DNA of 46,115 nt from Gammaproteobacteria bacterium (GCA_011772965.1 WVYN01000014.1:1-46115); one strand, 5' to 3'. Counted from the stretch's first letter, positions 17,156 to 27,041 are shown. The notes: generated from the letters alone by a model not told the origin. A program made the numbers and translations.

Positions 17156-18370
17156 CTAGATTAACTCCTCGACTAGTTCTATCCAGTGTTTCACCGGCAC
17201 ATCGGTTGCCTGTTGCAAATGCAGCTGGCAACCGATGTTTGCTGTCAGAATTACATCAGGATTCTCATTTACCAGATTATTGATTTTGTTTTGACGTAAT
17301 TTTGCGGACAACTCCGGTTGAAACAATGAATAAGTCCCGGCAGATCCGCAACAGAGAATACTGTCTTCTACATGCAATCGTGCAAGACCAAGGCTCGATA
17401 AAAGTGCTTCTGTCCTGTTTCCCAGTTTTTGTCCATGTTGCAGGGTACATGGATTCTGGAAGGCAACACGAATATCAGCAGGTTTGATAATACCCTGTAA
17501 TTTTTCCGTTTCCCTTTCAGTGAAAAATTCGACTGGGTCTCTGGTCATCTCCAAAATGGTTTTCGCCTTATCTGCATAGTCCGGATCCTCACGCAAGAGG
17601 TAAGCATAATCTTTCAACATCACTCCGCAGCCACTGGCGGTGTTAATGATCGCCTCTGCACCATCTATAATGTGTGGCCACCAGGCATCAATATTGGCTT
17701 TCATAAAGCCTGCAGCGGATTCACCCAGATGATGGGATAACGCACCACAACAGGTTTCATTTTTCACCTCGATAGCACTGACACCGAGTTTGTCCAGCAC
17801 CCGAATTGCAGCCCGGTTGATATTCGCATTCAACGCCGGCTGAACACAGCCCCTGAAGAGGATGACTCTGCGTTTATGTAGCCGGGTTTTGACTATTTTG
17901 GTTTTTCTGCGTTCTGGAATCATGCTTTTAAGTTTTCCTGGCAATAGTGGCCTGATGATCTGGCCACAGAACAATAGGAGAGCAAACCGGGATCGATAAG
18001 GCATGATATTTAGTAACAACTGTCGCTTGAATCGTTCAGGAAGTGATCGGGGTGCTTTAATCTCTATTTCATGCCTGCCAATATCCAGCAGGCGACTATA
18101 TTCGACAGCGGATGGACAAATGGTCTCACAAGCCCGGCAGGTCAGGCAGCGGTCAAGATGCAACCGGGTTTTTTCTGTGGCATCGTTGCCTTCGAGCAGA
18201 CTTTTGATCAGGTAAATGCGCCCACGGGGACCATCCAGTTCATCACCCAATAACTGATAGGTCGGACAGGTTGCTGTACAAAATCCACAATGCACGCAGC
18301 TCCGTATGATGCGATCAGCTTCCTTTCCCTGAGGGGTGTCTTTTAACTCCTGTGTGATAAATGTTTGCAT
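17156..18370 (-). CDS. glcF: Glycolate oxidase iron-sulfur subunit
   Basis: GlcF is the electron-transfer subunit of the three-part glycolate dehydrogenase (GlcDEF), which oxidises glycolate to glyoxylate and passes electrons toward the membrane quinone pool. The 404 residues carry two 4Fe-4S ferredoxin motifs, CVHCGFCTATCP (Cys25, 28, 31, 35) and CLTCRACETICP (Cys75, 78, 81, 85). Two cysteine-rich CCG-type domains follow, seen in NETCCGALSHHLG and SILCCGSAGTYSLFQP. It starts four bases after the glcE stop and is the last gene of the operon, which converges on the glycine-zipper gene. Confidence 0.96.
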   Translation of the reverse strand: MQTFITQELKDTPQGKEADRIIRSCVHCGFCTATCPTYQLLGDELDGPRGRIYLIKSLLEGNDATEKTRLHLDRCLTCRACETICPSAVEYSRLLDIGRHEIEIKAPRSLPERFKRQLLLNIMPYRSRFALLLFCGQIIRPLLPGKLKSMIPERRKTKIVKTRLHKRRVILFRGCVQPALNANINRAAIRVLDKLGVSAIEVKNETCCGALSHHLGESAAGFMKANIDAWWPHIIDGAEAIINTASGCGVMLKDYAYLLREDPDYADKAKTILEMTRDPVEFFTERETEKLQGIIKPADIRVAFQNPCTLQHGQKLGNRTEALLSSLGLARLHVEDSILCCGSAGTYSLFQPELSAKLRQNKINNLVNENPDVILTANIGCQLHLQQATDVPVKHWIELVEELI

Positions 18371-18374
18371 GAAT

Positions 18375-19460
18375 CTAGAAATCAGGGTACATCCGTCCCC
18401 GGTTCATGATCCTGTCGGGGTCAAAGGCCTGTTTCAGTTGTTGATGCAACTTGTGCATTACCGTTGACAATGGCTGAAACACTTCTTTTGCATTGTTCGA
18501 TCCCCTGAACAAGGTGGCATGACCACCTGCAGATTCAGCAATCTGCCAAATGTCTTCTGCGGGTTGTTCAGAATAATACCAGCGTTGGGCTCCTCCCCAA
18601 TCTATCAGCGAGTCTCCCTGGATCTCCATGGATGCTGTATTAGCCGGTACTGAAAGCCGCCATAAATTCGATCCATTCTCACGATTAAAAAAATCCAGTG
18701 TATGGTTTCTCAAGCCTTGCCAATAGTCCAAACCATCAGGATCCTCATGCAAGCCCAGTGCCTTCCAGGCCTTTTCAACAGCCACCTGCTTCCCGGAAAG
18801 CCGAAATCGCACCAGCCCATTCTGGTAGGCTGCACCAGAGATGCAGAGTGATTTGCGGGCAATCTCACCCATAACATACATTGCCTCGGTAACCGTCATG
18901 GCCTTGCAGAGTGCCAGTTCAAACTTTGGCAATGGCAAAACCTTGAGTGAGGCTTCCAGTATGATGCCCAGGGTCCCCATCGCACCGGTCATCAATCTTG
19001 AGACATCATAGCCAGCAACATTTTTTATGACTTCTCCACCAAATTTCAGTATTTCACCCCGTCCTGTCAGACAACGGGTACCGAGAATGTAATCTCTTAC
19101 GCTGCCTGTGTAAGGACGACGTGGACCAGACAATCCTGTCGCGATCATCCCTCCCAGCGTGGTTGTTTCGGAAAAGCACGGTGGTTCGAAAGGCAACATC
19201 TGGCCCTCTCTCGCCAGGACCTCTTCCAATTCCTTGACGCTAGTTCCAGCATTGGCCGTGATTACAAGCTCGGTTGGATCATAATTTATAATCCCGCGAT
19301 AGGCCGTCATGTCTACAGACTCACCCTCACAATGACGGCCATAAAACGACTTGCTGTTTGATCCCTGTATCAGAAGCGGCTGGCCCCTGGCCCGGGCCTC
19401 TGCCACTTTATCTTTCAAGCGGGCATGGAACTCCGGTATATCTTTGGAGGGTATCGCCAT
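18375..19460 (-). CDS. glcE: Glycolate oxidase FAD-binding subunit
   Basis: GlcE is the smaller flavin-domain subunit of glycolate dehydrogenase. The 361 residues show the FAD PCMH-type binding pattern: LLIQGSNSKSFYGR near 28-41, LVITANAGTSVKELEEVL, GQMLPFEPP, GGMIATGLSGPRRPYTGSVRD and IKNVAGYDVSRLMTGAMGTLGII. The C-terminal half ends in FDPDRIMNRGRMY, a typical family ending. It lies between the embedded 171-residue gene and glcF, with gaps of 12 and 4 bases, so all four genes are almost certainly one transcript. Confidence 0.95.
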   Translation of the reverse strand: MAIPSKDIPEFHARLKDKVAEARARGQPLLIQGSNSKSFYGRHCEGESVDMTAYRGIINYDPTELVITANAGTSVKELEEVLAREGQMLPFEPPCFSETTTLGGMIATGLSGPRRPYTGSVRDYILGTRCLTGRGEILKFGGEVIKNVAGYDVSRLMTGAMGTLGIILEASLKVLPLPKFELALCKAMTVTEAMYVMGEIARKSLCISGAAYQNGLVRFRLSGKQVAVEKAWKALGLHEDPDGLDYWQGLRNHTLDFFNRENGSNLWRLSVPANTASMEIQGDSLIDWGGAQRWYYSEQPAEDIWQIAESAGGHATLFRGSNNAKEVFQPLSTVMHKLHQQLKQAFDPDRIMNRGRMYPDF

Positions 19461-19472
19461 ACTGGATATCGT

Positions 19473-19988
19473 TTACCAGCGATACTTGTCGAACAATTCT
19501 GGATTGGCCCAAAATCTACTGTTCAACCAGCCAGGCGTTGTTTTGTAGTCTGACAACTCAAACCTATAGAGCTGAATCTGCTTTTCATCTTCACCAAAAG
19601 AACAATGAAGATGCAAACCACAGGCGATAAGATCATTCAGTGTCCACTCACTGGAAAATTCCTCTGTATTCCAGTTATCTCCATGTGGTACCGAAAGAAA
19701 CAGATGTTCAGCATGCAAATCTCGCAAGCTGGCTATCAGATGTAGTGCTGATTGCTTTTCAAATTTCTCAAGACCATAAAGGTAAACCATATCATAGCGC
19801 TCCTTGCTTTCAATTTTGTCGATAGGATTAGCACCGGTAATCACCGATTTTATACCATTGAAATCTTCATCAAGCCGATTGTTGAGTTCTTCATCGGTTT
19901 CGGGCCCGATGAGTAGCAGAGATTTTGGATTAAGCTTGGCGATAATCCGGATGATTTCGTCGTGACTTTGTTGCATGAGCTTATTCAT
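19473..19988 (-). CDS. Uncharacterised protein embedded in the glycolate oxidase operon (DUF6231-like)
   Basis: This 171-residue soluble protein sits between glcD (gap 6 bases) and glcE (gap 12 bases) on the same strand, so it is co-transcribed. The N-terminal part has a Rossmann-like LNPKSLLLIGPETDEEL stretch and alternating strands and helices (YDMVYLYGLEKF, HLFLSVPHGDNW) that look like a shortened methyltransferase-type fold, but no clear SAM motif is visible. The C terminus (DYKTTPGWLNSRFWANPELFDKYRW, residues about 147-171) is distinctive and recalls gammaproteobacterial DUF6231 proteins, an assignment made from memory. Its function is unknown. Position suggests a link to glycolate metabolism, but this may be only operon hitch-hiking. 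Confidence 0.8.
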   Translation of the reverse strand: MNKLMQQSHDEIIRIIAKLNPKSLLLIGPETDEELNNRLDEDFNGIKSVITGANPIDKIESKERYDMVYLYGLEKFEKQSALHLIASLRDLHAEHLFLSVPHGDNWNTEEFSSEWTLNDLIACGLHLHCSFGEDEKQIQLYRFELSDYKTTPGWLNSRFWANPELFDKYRW

Positions 19989-19994
19989 ATCAAT

Positions 19995-21443
19995 CTAGAA
20001 CCTTTCCAGTTCAGGGAATGACAACTTGCCTGAGTGGACATGCATGGCGCCATATTCGGCACAGCGTCTCAAGGTTGGCACCGCCTTGCCGGGATTTAGC
20101 AGGCCCTTGGGATCAAATGCATTTTTTACTGCATGAAACTGGGTTAATTCTGCTGAGTTAAACTGCACACACATCTGGTTGATCTTTTCGATACCGACAC
20201 CATGTTCACCAGTAATGGTACCACCCACCTCGACACAGGTTTCGAGGATTCTGCCGCCAAATTCTTCGGCGCGCTCCAGTTCGCCAGGCACGGCAACATC
20301 ATAGAGAATCAAGGGATGCAGGTTACCGTCACCCGCATGGAATACATTCACAACCCCAAGTTTGTATTCTGCCGATAGCTCTCTGATTCTTTGCAACACA
20401 CTGGCGATATGTTTTCGGGGAATGGTCCCATCCATGCAGTAGTAGTCAGCAGCAATTCTGCCAACAGCGGGAAACGCGGCCTTACGGCCGGCCCAGAAGC
20501 GTTCACCTTCTGCCTTGTCCCGGGCCATCCTGACTTCAGTGGCGCCCGCATCCCGTAGCAAGTCGGCAATCTCCTGGCTCTCGGCCTCAACTTCCTCGGG
20601 GATCCCATCCAGTTCACAGAGTAATATTGCCGCAGCCTCTCTCGGGTAACCGGCATGAACAAAATCCTCGCAGGCCCGGATACCGGGGTTGTCCATCATT
20701 TCTAGGCCTGCCGGGATGATCCCGGCGGCGATGATGGCGGCCACACCATTGCCTGCTTCCTCAACCGTATCGAAGGCAGCAAGCATGATCTTCTGGTGAA
20801 CTGGCAGCGGTAATAATTTTAGTGTTGCCTCGACCACAATAGCCAACATGCCTTCTGAGCCTGTCATCAAGGCAAGCATATCCAGACCCGCTGAATCCAG
20901 TGCCTCCCCACCCAGCTTGATGAGGTCACCCTCCATGGTAACAACCTTCAAGGCCATCACATTATGGACAGTCAGGCCGTACTTCAGGCAATGCACCCCA
21001 CCCGAATTCTCGGCAATGTTACCGCCGATCGTACAGGCCACCTGAGAGGAAGGATCCGGCGCATAAAACAAACCATACTGCTTTGCTACCTCGGAAACGC
21101 TTAAATTTCGAACCCCCGGCTCCACCCTGGCGATCCGTAATTCCGGGTCGATCTCAAGGATTCGGGTCAGGCGGGCAAGACTCAGTACCACACCATCGGT
21201 GACGGGCAAAGCACCACCGGACAAACCAGTTCCTGCGCCGCGGGCAACCACTGGAACATCGGCAGCATGGCAGATCTGGAGTATCTCCTGGATTTGTTCG
21301 ACAGTATCTGGCAGGACCACACAGGCGGGTATCTGACGGTACGCAGACAAGGCATCACATTCGTAAACTCGCAGTGCTTCTTCGGCGGTAATGACAGAAT
21401 TCGCGGGCAGGAACTTCAGGAATTTTTCTATCATCGAAGCCAT
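19995..21443 (-). CDS. glcD: Glycolate oxidase subunit GlcD
   Basis: GlcD is the catalytic flavoprotein that oxidises glycolate (and often D-lactate) to the 2-oxo acid. The 482 residues show the FAD-binding PCMH domain with VVARGAGTGLSGGALP near 65-80, the APDPSSQVACTIGGNIAENSGG block near 127-148, and the C-terminal oxidase domain with NVFHAGDGNLHPLILYD and GGTITGEHGVG, which contains the conserved histidines. The ATG at 21443 is used; a second ATG at 21434 would shorten it by three residues. It is the first gene of the operon glcD-unknown-glcE-glcF, with no glcG or glcC neighbour. The product glyoxylate could be used by malate synthase G encoded at 43666. Confidence 0.96.
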   Translation of the reverse strand: MASMIEKFLKFLPANSVITAEEALRVYECDALSAYRQIPACVVLPDTVEQIQEILQICHAADVPVVARGAGTGLSGGALPVTDGVVLSLARLTRILEIDPELRIARVEPGVRNLSVSEVAKQYGLFYAPDPSSQVACTIGGNIAENSGGVHCLKYGLTVHNVMALKVVTMEGDLIKLGGEALDSAGLDMLALMTGSEGMLAIVVEATLKLLPLPVHQKIMLAAFDTVEEAGNGVAAIIAAGIIPAGLEMMDNPGIRACEDFVHAGYPREAAAILLCELDGIPEEVEAESQEIADLLRDAGATEVRMARDKAEGERFWAGRKAAFPAVGRIAADYYCMDGTIPRKHIASVLQRIRELSAEYKLGVVNVFHAGDGNLHPLILYDVAVPGELERAEEFGGRILETCVEVGGTITGEHGVGIEKINQMCVQFNSAELTQFHAVKNAFDPKGLLNPGKAVPTLRRCAEYGAMHVHSGKLSFPELERF

Positions 21444-21578
21444 ATCGGCATTCTACAGCTTATCGCAGGATTACCAACCATCGGCCTCAGCCGTGCAACT
21501 ATCCGGCCATCAGTTGATAATGTTTGGGTGGTATTATGGATGCCAGGGCACAACAAGACGTACTCAGTGGAGATTTTT

Positions 21579-21631
21579 TTGTAAAATATCGCTTTGATTT
21601 ATATAGTTACTAACGTATTTTCTTAAAATAC
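21579..21631 (+). promoter_or_regulatory. Candidate rng promoter with a leader hairpin
   Basis: TTGTAA (21579-21584) and TATAGT (21602-21607) are spaced by 17 bases. Just downstream, GTATTTT (21615-21621) and AAAATAC (21625-21631) form a perfect inverted repeat with a 3-base loop, which would lie at or near the 5' end of the rng transcript. The rng ATG is at 21652. The stem is AT-rich and its regulatory role is unproven. Confidence 0.4.
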
Positions 21632-21651
21632 ATGAAAAAGCAGGCACGGTC

Positions 21652-23196
21652 ATGAGCGAAGAAATACTCATCAATGTTACACCGCAGGAAACCCGGGTGG
21701 CCCTGGTTGAGAACGGGGTCCTGCAAGAGGTGTACATTGAGCGCTCCCAGAAACGCGGGCTTGTGGGCAACATTTACAAGGGCCGCGTGTCCCGAATCCT
21801 GCCCGGCATGCAGGCGGCATTTATCGATATCGGTCTGGAACGCACCGGGTTCCTGCACACCTCAGATATTGTCGAAATGGCGGACGATACTATTCCGGAC
21901 AACCAGGAGAACCTGCGGGAGTCCACTATCGATAGAGTGCTAAATGAGGGCCAGGAAATTCTGGTCCAGGTCATCAAGGACCCCTTAGGCACCAAGGGCG
22001 CCCGTCTGACCACACGGCTTTCCCTGCCCTCGCGTTACCTGGTTTTTATCCCGGATTATCCCAACATCGGCATATCGCAACGCATTGAGGACGAGGCAGA
22101 ACGTGAACGATTGCGAAATTGCATTCTGCAATACCGTAGCGGTATCGCGAGACTTGCAGTGGGCAACGAAGACAACGTGGTATTGCACTCGGCCATGCAA
22201 GAATCGGAGATACTCAACAAGGGCGGCTTTATCGTGCGGACTGCTGCAGAAAGCGTTTCCGATGAAGAAATCTACCGTGACATTGAATTCCTGCACAAGC
22301 TATGGGATTCGACACTGGACAAGGGTGATAAACTTGCTGCCCCATCCATTGTCTATGAAGACTTGCCCCTGACATTGCGGACCATGCGCGACCTGATTAA
22401 AACCGACATTGAGCGTGTACGCATGGATTCCAAGGAGACCTATCAACGCGTCATGGAATTTGCCCGGCAGTTTGTTCCGGAATTCTTGGGTCGTATCGAA
22501 TATTACACTGGTGAATATCCTATCCTGGACCTTTATTCCGTGGAAGATGAAATACAACGAGCACTGGACAAGAAAGTTCAGCTCAAATCCGGGGGCTACC
22601 TGATTATCGATCAAACCGAGGCAATGACTACCATAGACATTAATACCGGTGCCTTCGTCGGTCATCGTAATCTGGAAGAAACCATCTACAAGACCAATCT
22701 GGAAGCTGCTCAGACAATTGCCAGACAATTACGACTGCGGAATCTGGGTGGTATTATCATCATTGATTTCATTGATATGCAAAACCCGGAACACCGCAGG
22801 CAGGTATTAAGAGCATTGGAAAAACACCTGGATCGTGACCATTCAAAAATTATCATCAGTGAACTGACTTCTCTGGGGTTGGTCCAGCTGACACGAAAAA
22901 GAACCAGGGAGAGTCTGGAACATATACTCTGTGAGACCTGTCCAACCTGTAACGGCAGGGGTTCACTGAAAAGCAGGGAAACTGTCTGTTTTGAAATATT
23001 CCGGGAAGTATTACGTGAAGTGAGACAATTTGACGCGAAAAAATTACTGGTCGTTGCATCACAATCGATAGTTGATATGTTGCTCGATGATGAATCAGCC
23101 AGCGTCGCTGAGCTAGAGGCATTCATTGACAAAGCCATTACCTTCCAGGTTGAACCTCTCTATACCCAGGAACAATATGACATCGTTCTGATGTAA
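21652..23196 (+). CDS. rng: Ribonuclease G
   Basis: RNase G is a single-strand endonuclease that matures the 5' end of 16S rRNA and takes part in mRNA decay. The 514-residue product begins with the RNase E/G N terminus EEILINVTPQETRVALVENG and an S1 domain (RGLVGNIYKGRVSRILPGMQAAFIDIG, around 39-64). Catalytic metal-site aspartates are expected in TTIDINTGAFVG (about 325-337) and IIIIDFIDM (about 366-374), and the zinc-link motif is CPTCNGRG near 430. It lacks the long C-terminal scaffold of RNase E, which with yhdP downstream supports RNase G. yhdP follows within about a dozen bases. Confidence 0.95.
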   Translation: MSEEILINVTPQETRVALVENGVLQEVYIERSQKRGLVGNIYKGRVSRILPGMQAAFIDIGLERTGFLHTSDIVEMADDTIPDNQENLRESTIDRVLNEGQEILVQVIKDPLGTKGARLTTRLSLPSRYLVFIPDYPNIGISQRIEDEAERERLRNCILQYRSGIARLAVGNEDNVVLHSAMQESEILNKGGFIVRTAAESVSDEEIYRDIEFLHKLWDSTLDKGDKLAAPSIVYEDLPLTLRTMRDLIKTDIERVRMDSKETYQRVMEFARQFVPEFLGRIEYYTGEYPILDLYSVEDEIQRALDKKVQLKSGGYLIIDQTEAMTTIDINTGAFVGHRNLEETIYKTNLEAAQTIARQLRLRNLGGIIIIDFIDMQNPEHRRQVLRALEKHLDRDHSKIIISELTSLGLVQLTRKRTRESLEHILCETCPTCNGRGSLKSRETVCFEIFREVLREVRQFDAKKLLVVASQSIVDMLLDDESASVAELEAFIDKAITFQVEPLYTQEQYDIVLM

Positions 23197-23207
23197 CGGC
23201 GTTGAGA

Positions 23208-26200
23208 ATGACAAACAGCCTGCCTAGACGTCTATATCACGCCTGCTGGTATATTTCTGCTGCATTGATATTGTCTGTTGCCGTTGCCGTGTCAATAGCG
23301 CGATTTTTGTTACCTGGTATCAATCAATACAATGCCGAGATAACCCGCTGGGTAACTGAAAAAACAGGTTATGAAATTGAAATAGATAATATCAATGCCT
23401 CGTGGGAAGGCTGGACTGCTGTTTTTTCCCTGCAAGGTATACGACTTGTCGACGAATCTGCAGTCAAACCTACCCGTTTCGAGGAAGCACGAATCAGTTT
23501 CAATCCTTTTTACGCCTATTTCGGGGAAAATCTGACCAGGCTGGATATTGCAGTCAGAGGCATCAAGTTAACCGTGATTCGCAAAGAGGACGGCTCCTTC
23601 GCTCTTGCCAGCCAACAACAATCGAGCGAAGGTATGCCCGGCAATCCGGCAGGTCTCGCTGCCTGGATACTGTCACAAAAAAGCATCTCAATAGAAGACG
23701 CTACTATTACCTATATTGACAGGACAGATGATTACACGCCATTGCTTTTTACAGATGTTGATCTTCTTCTCAGAAAAACAAGCCAACGCATGCAGATTAA
23801 TGGTTATGCGGGCCTTCCCGAGACATACGGTAGAAATTTTGTCTTTGCATTGAATGTCCATGGTGATATCACCAAGCCCGATTGGTCCGGTGAACTTTAT
23901 CTCGGTGGCAAACAACTGCTGACTGACGAATGGTTGAGACTTTATGAACAGACACTGGGTGATTTGACACTCAGTAGCGAGCCACTCGATATAGAACTAT
24001 GGAGCAAATGGCAAAATGCAAAAATTACCGGGATCATGGGGAGAATTGATAATCAGTCAATCAAGCTGGGTTACCTAGGGCACTCAGAGGAGATAAATAA
24101 CCTGTCTGCGGCCTTTGCAGTCATTCCAGATAGTGATCATTTTGCTGCCAGTGTCCGCATTGAAAGTCTGGTCACCAGTCGAAAAGTATGGCCAATGACA
24201 CAGTTGGTCCTGCGCCGGGAACCGGGTTCCCTGTCTGGTTATACCTATAGTCTGAATAGCAGTTATCTCAGTATTGATGATATTTTTCCGTTTATTTCCT
24301 TACATGAAAAGCTTCGTAAAGTCATAAAGGCAAACCAGATTTATATTCAGGGAGAACTGGCTGATACCAGCATCGTCATTGATACCGGTTCACCGGAAAG
24401 AAACTGGTTCTCCACTGAAACAAATTCAATCAACATCAGTGTCAATAAAGAGCGGGTACTTGCCCAAGACTTGTCCGCGTCAATTACAGCGATGGCGGAT
24501 AGGGGCACGCTTCAGTTCCATGGGTCACCCCTGACGCTTAATGTACCCGATGCCTTCAGTTCACCGTTGCAATTTAACGATATTCAGGGAATGATTTTCT
24601 GGAACCATACAGATGAAAGCCAGTGGCTGGTTCGGGCTATCAATCTCAAAGCTAGTACCGATCACCTCGATGCATATATGAACGGCAAGATAAACATTGC
24701 CTCGGAGACTCTGGCTATTCGCTCTAACTTAATGTTCGGCGTTACCAATGCAAACGTAGAATATGTGTCGCGGTACTTACCGGTTGTCATGGATGATAAA
24801 CTCAGTAACTGGATCAAGCGTTCAGTCATATCCGGTACTGTGTCCTCGATGGATTTTATTCTGCGTGGAAACCCGAAAGATTTCCCATTTAAAAATAACA
24901 ACGGGAGGTTTCAGGCTATTGCAAATATAAATAATTTGAATCTGGAATTTGATCCAGAATGGCTACCGGCGGAACGTGTAGATGCAGAACTTATCATCGA
25001 TAATAAAAAACTAGATGTGATTACTAATTCCGGATTCATTCATAATTCGGAGTTTTATGATGTACGGGCTTCTGTGGAAGATTTCGATACAGATAATGCC
25101 TTGATGAAAATTACAGGCAATGTCAGAAACCAGGCAGAAGAAGCCATATCCATTTTGAAAAACAGCCCACTAGCATCAATACCGCAGTTGACCGAAGTTT
25201 TCAAACACGAACTACAAGGCCCGATCTCAATAGACATTGAAATCATTATTCCTTTCTATGATGAAAAAATGAGAGTCAATGGCAAGGTTGAGCTTGATGG
25301 TCTTATGTTTAATTCACCTTCACTCGGCATCCAGCTAGATGATATCAGGGGAGATGTCCTCTTTAGCCGACACGAAATGTCCACCCGTTCTTTAACAGGC
25401 CATTTTCTCGAGCAAGAGATTTCGCTTGATATTTCTGCCAACAATGAAAATGATCTTTCGTTAAACTTTTCAGGAAATGCTGACAGTGCCTATATCGGAA
25501 AAGTATTACGGCATTTTTTCCCAACGCAGTCTGGCTTAACCGATAAGCTGCAAAAACATATCAAGGGCTCAACACGCTGGTCAGCCGAGTTGCGCCAGGA
25601 TAACGAATCTACAGATAATGGACAGAAACTGATAATCGCATCAGAACTTGGTGGGTTGCTACTAGATTTTCCGGAACCTTTTAACAAAGGAAATGAAAGT
25701 ATTCCACTGAAAATCAGTCTGTCGCTCGATGGCAGTAGTATGGCAAAGGTGAAGATTGAATATGATACAAGCCTGGTTGCCCAGTTTACCGGAGGAATGG
25801 AAAATCAGCAGAAAGACATGGCCAGGACCAATCAGCTGGAGATCAATGGCCAAGTCGACAAACTGTCACTTGATGGCTGGAATAAATTTATTGATGTACT
25901 TGCGGTCAATCTTCCGGCCAGTAATGACACGCACATCGTGGTTAATGTGAAAGCCAATACCATGAATGCCCTGGAACAGGAGTTTGCCAATACAGATGTA
26001 TCAATCGAGAATACACCTACTGGCTGGCTGGTTGGTATGGCCGGAGGCGAAATCGATGGGAATCTGACTATTCCCGCGAATATGAAACAGGAGAAAATCG
26101 TTGGTAGTTTCAATAAACTCTATATCAAGGTAGTCGAAAAGAAAAACGGGAAAACAAGCAGTTCCAAGAACCTGCCTGAATTCAAAATCAGTACAATGGA

Positions 26201-27041
26201 TTTCAAATATTCTGATTATGAACTCGGTAAACTGGAAATAGACACCTCTAGAACCGAAAAAGGTCTTATCATAGATTCATTTTTAATCAGCAAACCGGAA
26301 TTTTCCTTCAACGGGAGTGGCTCATGGATAATTGAAAATGATAATGAAAAAACCAGTTTCCGTTTTACGGTTGAAGCTGAACGTTTTTATGACTTGCGCA
26401 AAACATTCAATCACACCGAAAAATATATCAAGAATGGCAAGACCTGGATCACCCTGAATGGTAGCTGGAATGGATCACCAATGGATTTTTCCATTGGGGG
26501 GTTCAAGGGTACACTTGATCTCATTATCAAAGACGGGGAACTGGTAAAGGTAGAACAGTCTGCAGGACGGATGCTAGGCCTGCTGGGCCTCCTGGGTGTA
26601 CAGACCATACCACAATTACTGACTCTGAATGTCAGTAATCCATTTAGTACTGACATCGTGTTTAATCGCATCGGTGGACATTACAGCATTGAGAATGGTA
26701 ATGCTTATACCAATGATTTTACATTGACCGGACCCACAATAGATATTGGTATGTCCGGCCGCACCGGTTTGGTTACACAAGATTATGATCAAATTGTCAC
26801 TGTATCACCTAGGGTAACCGGGAGCCTCCCGGTAACAGGAGCCCTGTTTGGTCCGGTTGGTATTGGAATCGGCACAACGATTTTTCTGGCAGGTGAAGTC
26901 TTTGAATCCATACCGAAACAAATTGGTAAAATACTTCGTGTCCAATATACGATGAAAGGTAGTTGGGATAACCCTGAGATTAAAGTTTACAAAATTGAAG
27001 AAACAAACGAATCAGGGTTGGGCAAAGATATAAAACAATGA
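23208..27041 (+). CDS. yhdP: YhdP family AsmA-like envelope protein
   Basis: This 1277-residue protein has one N-terminal membrane anchor (about residues 10-35, LYHACWYISAALILSVAVAV) and a very long periplasmic part rich in beta-strand repeats, as in the AsmA-like/TIGR02099 group. The N-terminal module has INASWEGWTAVFSLQGIRLVD, and the C terminus ends with the typical TVSPRVTGSLPVTGALFGPVGIGIGT block and FESIPKQIGKILRVQYTMKGSWDNPEI, split near residues 1190-1265. YhdP proteins are thought to form bridge-like channels that carry phospholipids from inner to outer membrane. ATG 23208 is preferred over the in-frame TTG 23202. The rng-yhdP order is conserved in gammaproteobacteria. Its 3' end overlaps mnhB by 30 bases on the other strand. 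Confidence 0.93.
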   Translation: MTNSLPRRLYHACWYISAALILSVAVAVSIARFLLPGINQYNAEITRWVTEKTGYEIEIDNINASWEGWTAVFSLQGIRLVDESAVKPTRFEEARISFNPFYAYFGENLTRLDIAVRGIKLTVIRKEDGSFALASQQQSSEGMPGNPAGLAAWILSQKSISIEDATITYIDRTDDYTPLLFTDVDLLLRKTSQRMQINGYAGLPETYGRNFVFALNVHGDITKPDWSGELYLGGKQLLTDEWLRLYEQTLGDLTLSSEPLDIELWSKWQNAKITGIMGRIDNQSIKLGYLGHSEEINNLSAAFAVIPDSDHFAASVRIESLVTSRKVWPMTQLVLRREPGSLSGYTYSLNSSYLSIDDIFPFISLHEKLRKVIKANQIYIQGELADTSIVIDTGSPERNWFSTETNSINISVNKERVLAQDLSASITAMADRGTLQFHGSPLTLNVPDAFSSPLQFNDIQGMIFWNHTDESQWLVRAINLKASTDHLDAYMNGKINIASETLAIRSNLMFGVTNANVEYVSRYLPVVMDDKLSNWIKRSVISGTVSSMDFILRGNPKDFPFKNNNGRFQAIANINNLNLEFDPEWLPAERVDAELIIDNKKLDVITNSGFIHNSEFYDVRASVEDFDTDNALMKITGNVRNQAEEAISILKNSPLASIPQLTEVFKHELQGPISIDIEIIIPFYDEKMRVNGKVELDGLMFNSPSLGIQLDDIRGDVLFSRHEMSTRSLTGHFLEQEISLDISANNENDLSLNFSGNADSAYIGKVLRHFFPTQSGLTDKLQKHIKGSTRWSAELRQDNESTDNGQKLIIASELGGLLLDFPEPFNKGNESIPLKISLSLDGSSMAKVKIEYDTSLVAQFTGGMENQQKDMARTNQLEINGQVDKLSLDGWNKFIDVLAVNLPASNDTHIVVNVKANTMNALEQEFANTDVSIENTPTGWLVGMAGGEIDGNLTIPANMKQEKIVGSFNKLYIKVVEKKNGKTSSSKNLPEFKISTMDFKYSDYELGKLEIDTSRTEKGLIIDSFLISKPEFSFNGSGSWIIENDNEKTSFRFTVEAERFYDLRKTFNHTEKYIKNGKTWITLNGSWNGSPMDFSIGGFKGTLDLIIKDGELVKVEQSAGRMLGLLGLLGVQTIPQLLTLNVSNPFSTDIVFNRIGGHYSIENGNAYTNDFTLTGPTIDIGMSGRTGLVTQDYDQIVTVSPRVTGSLPVTGALFGPVGIGIGTTIFLAGEVFESIPKQIGKILRVQYTMKGSWDNPEIKVYKIEETNESGLGKDIKQ

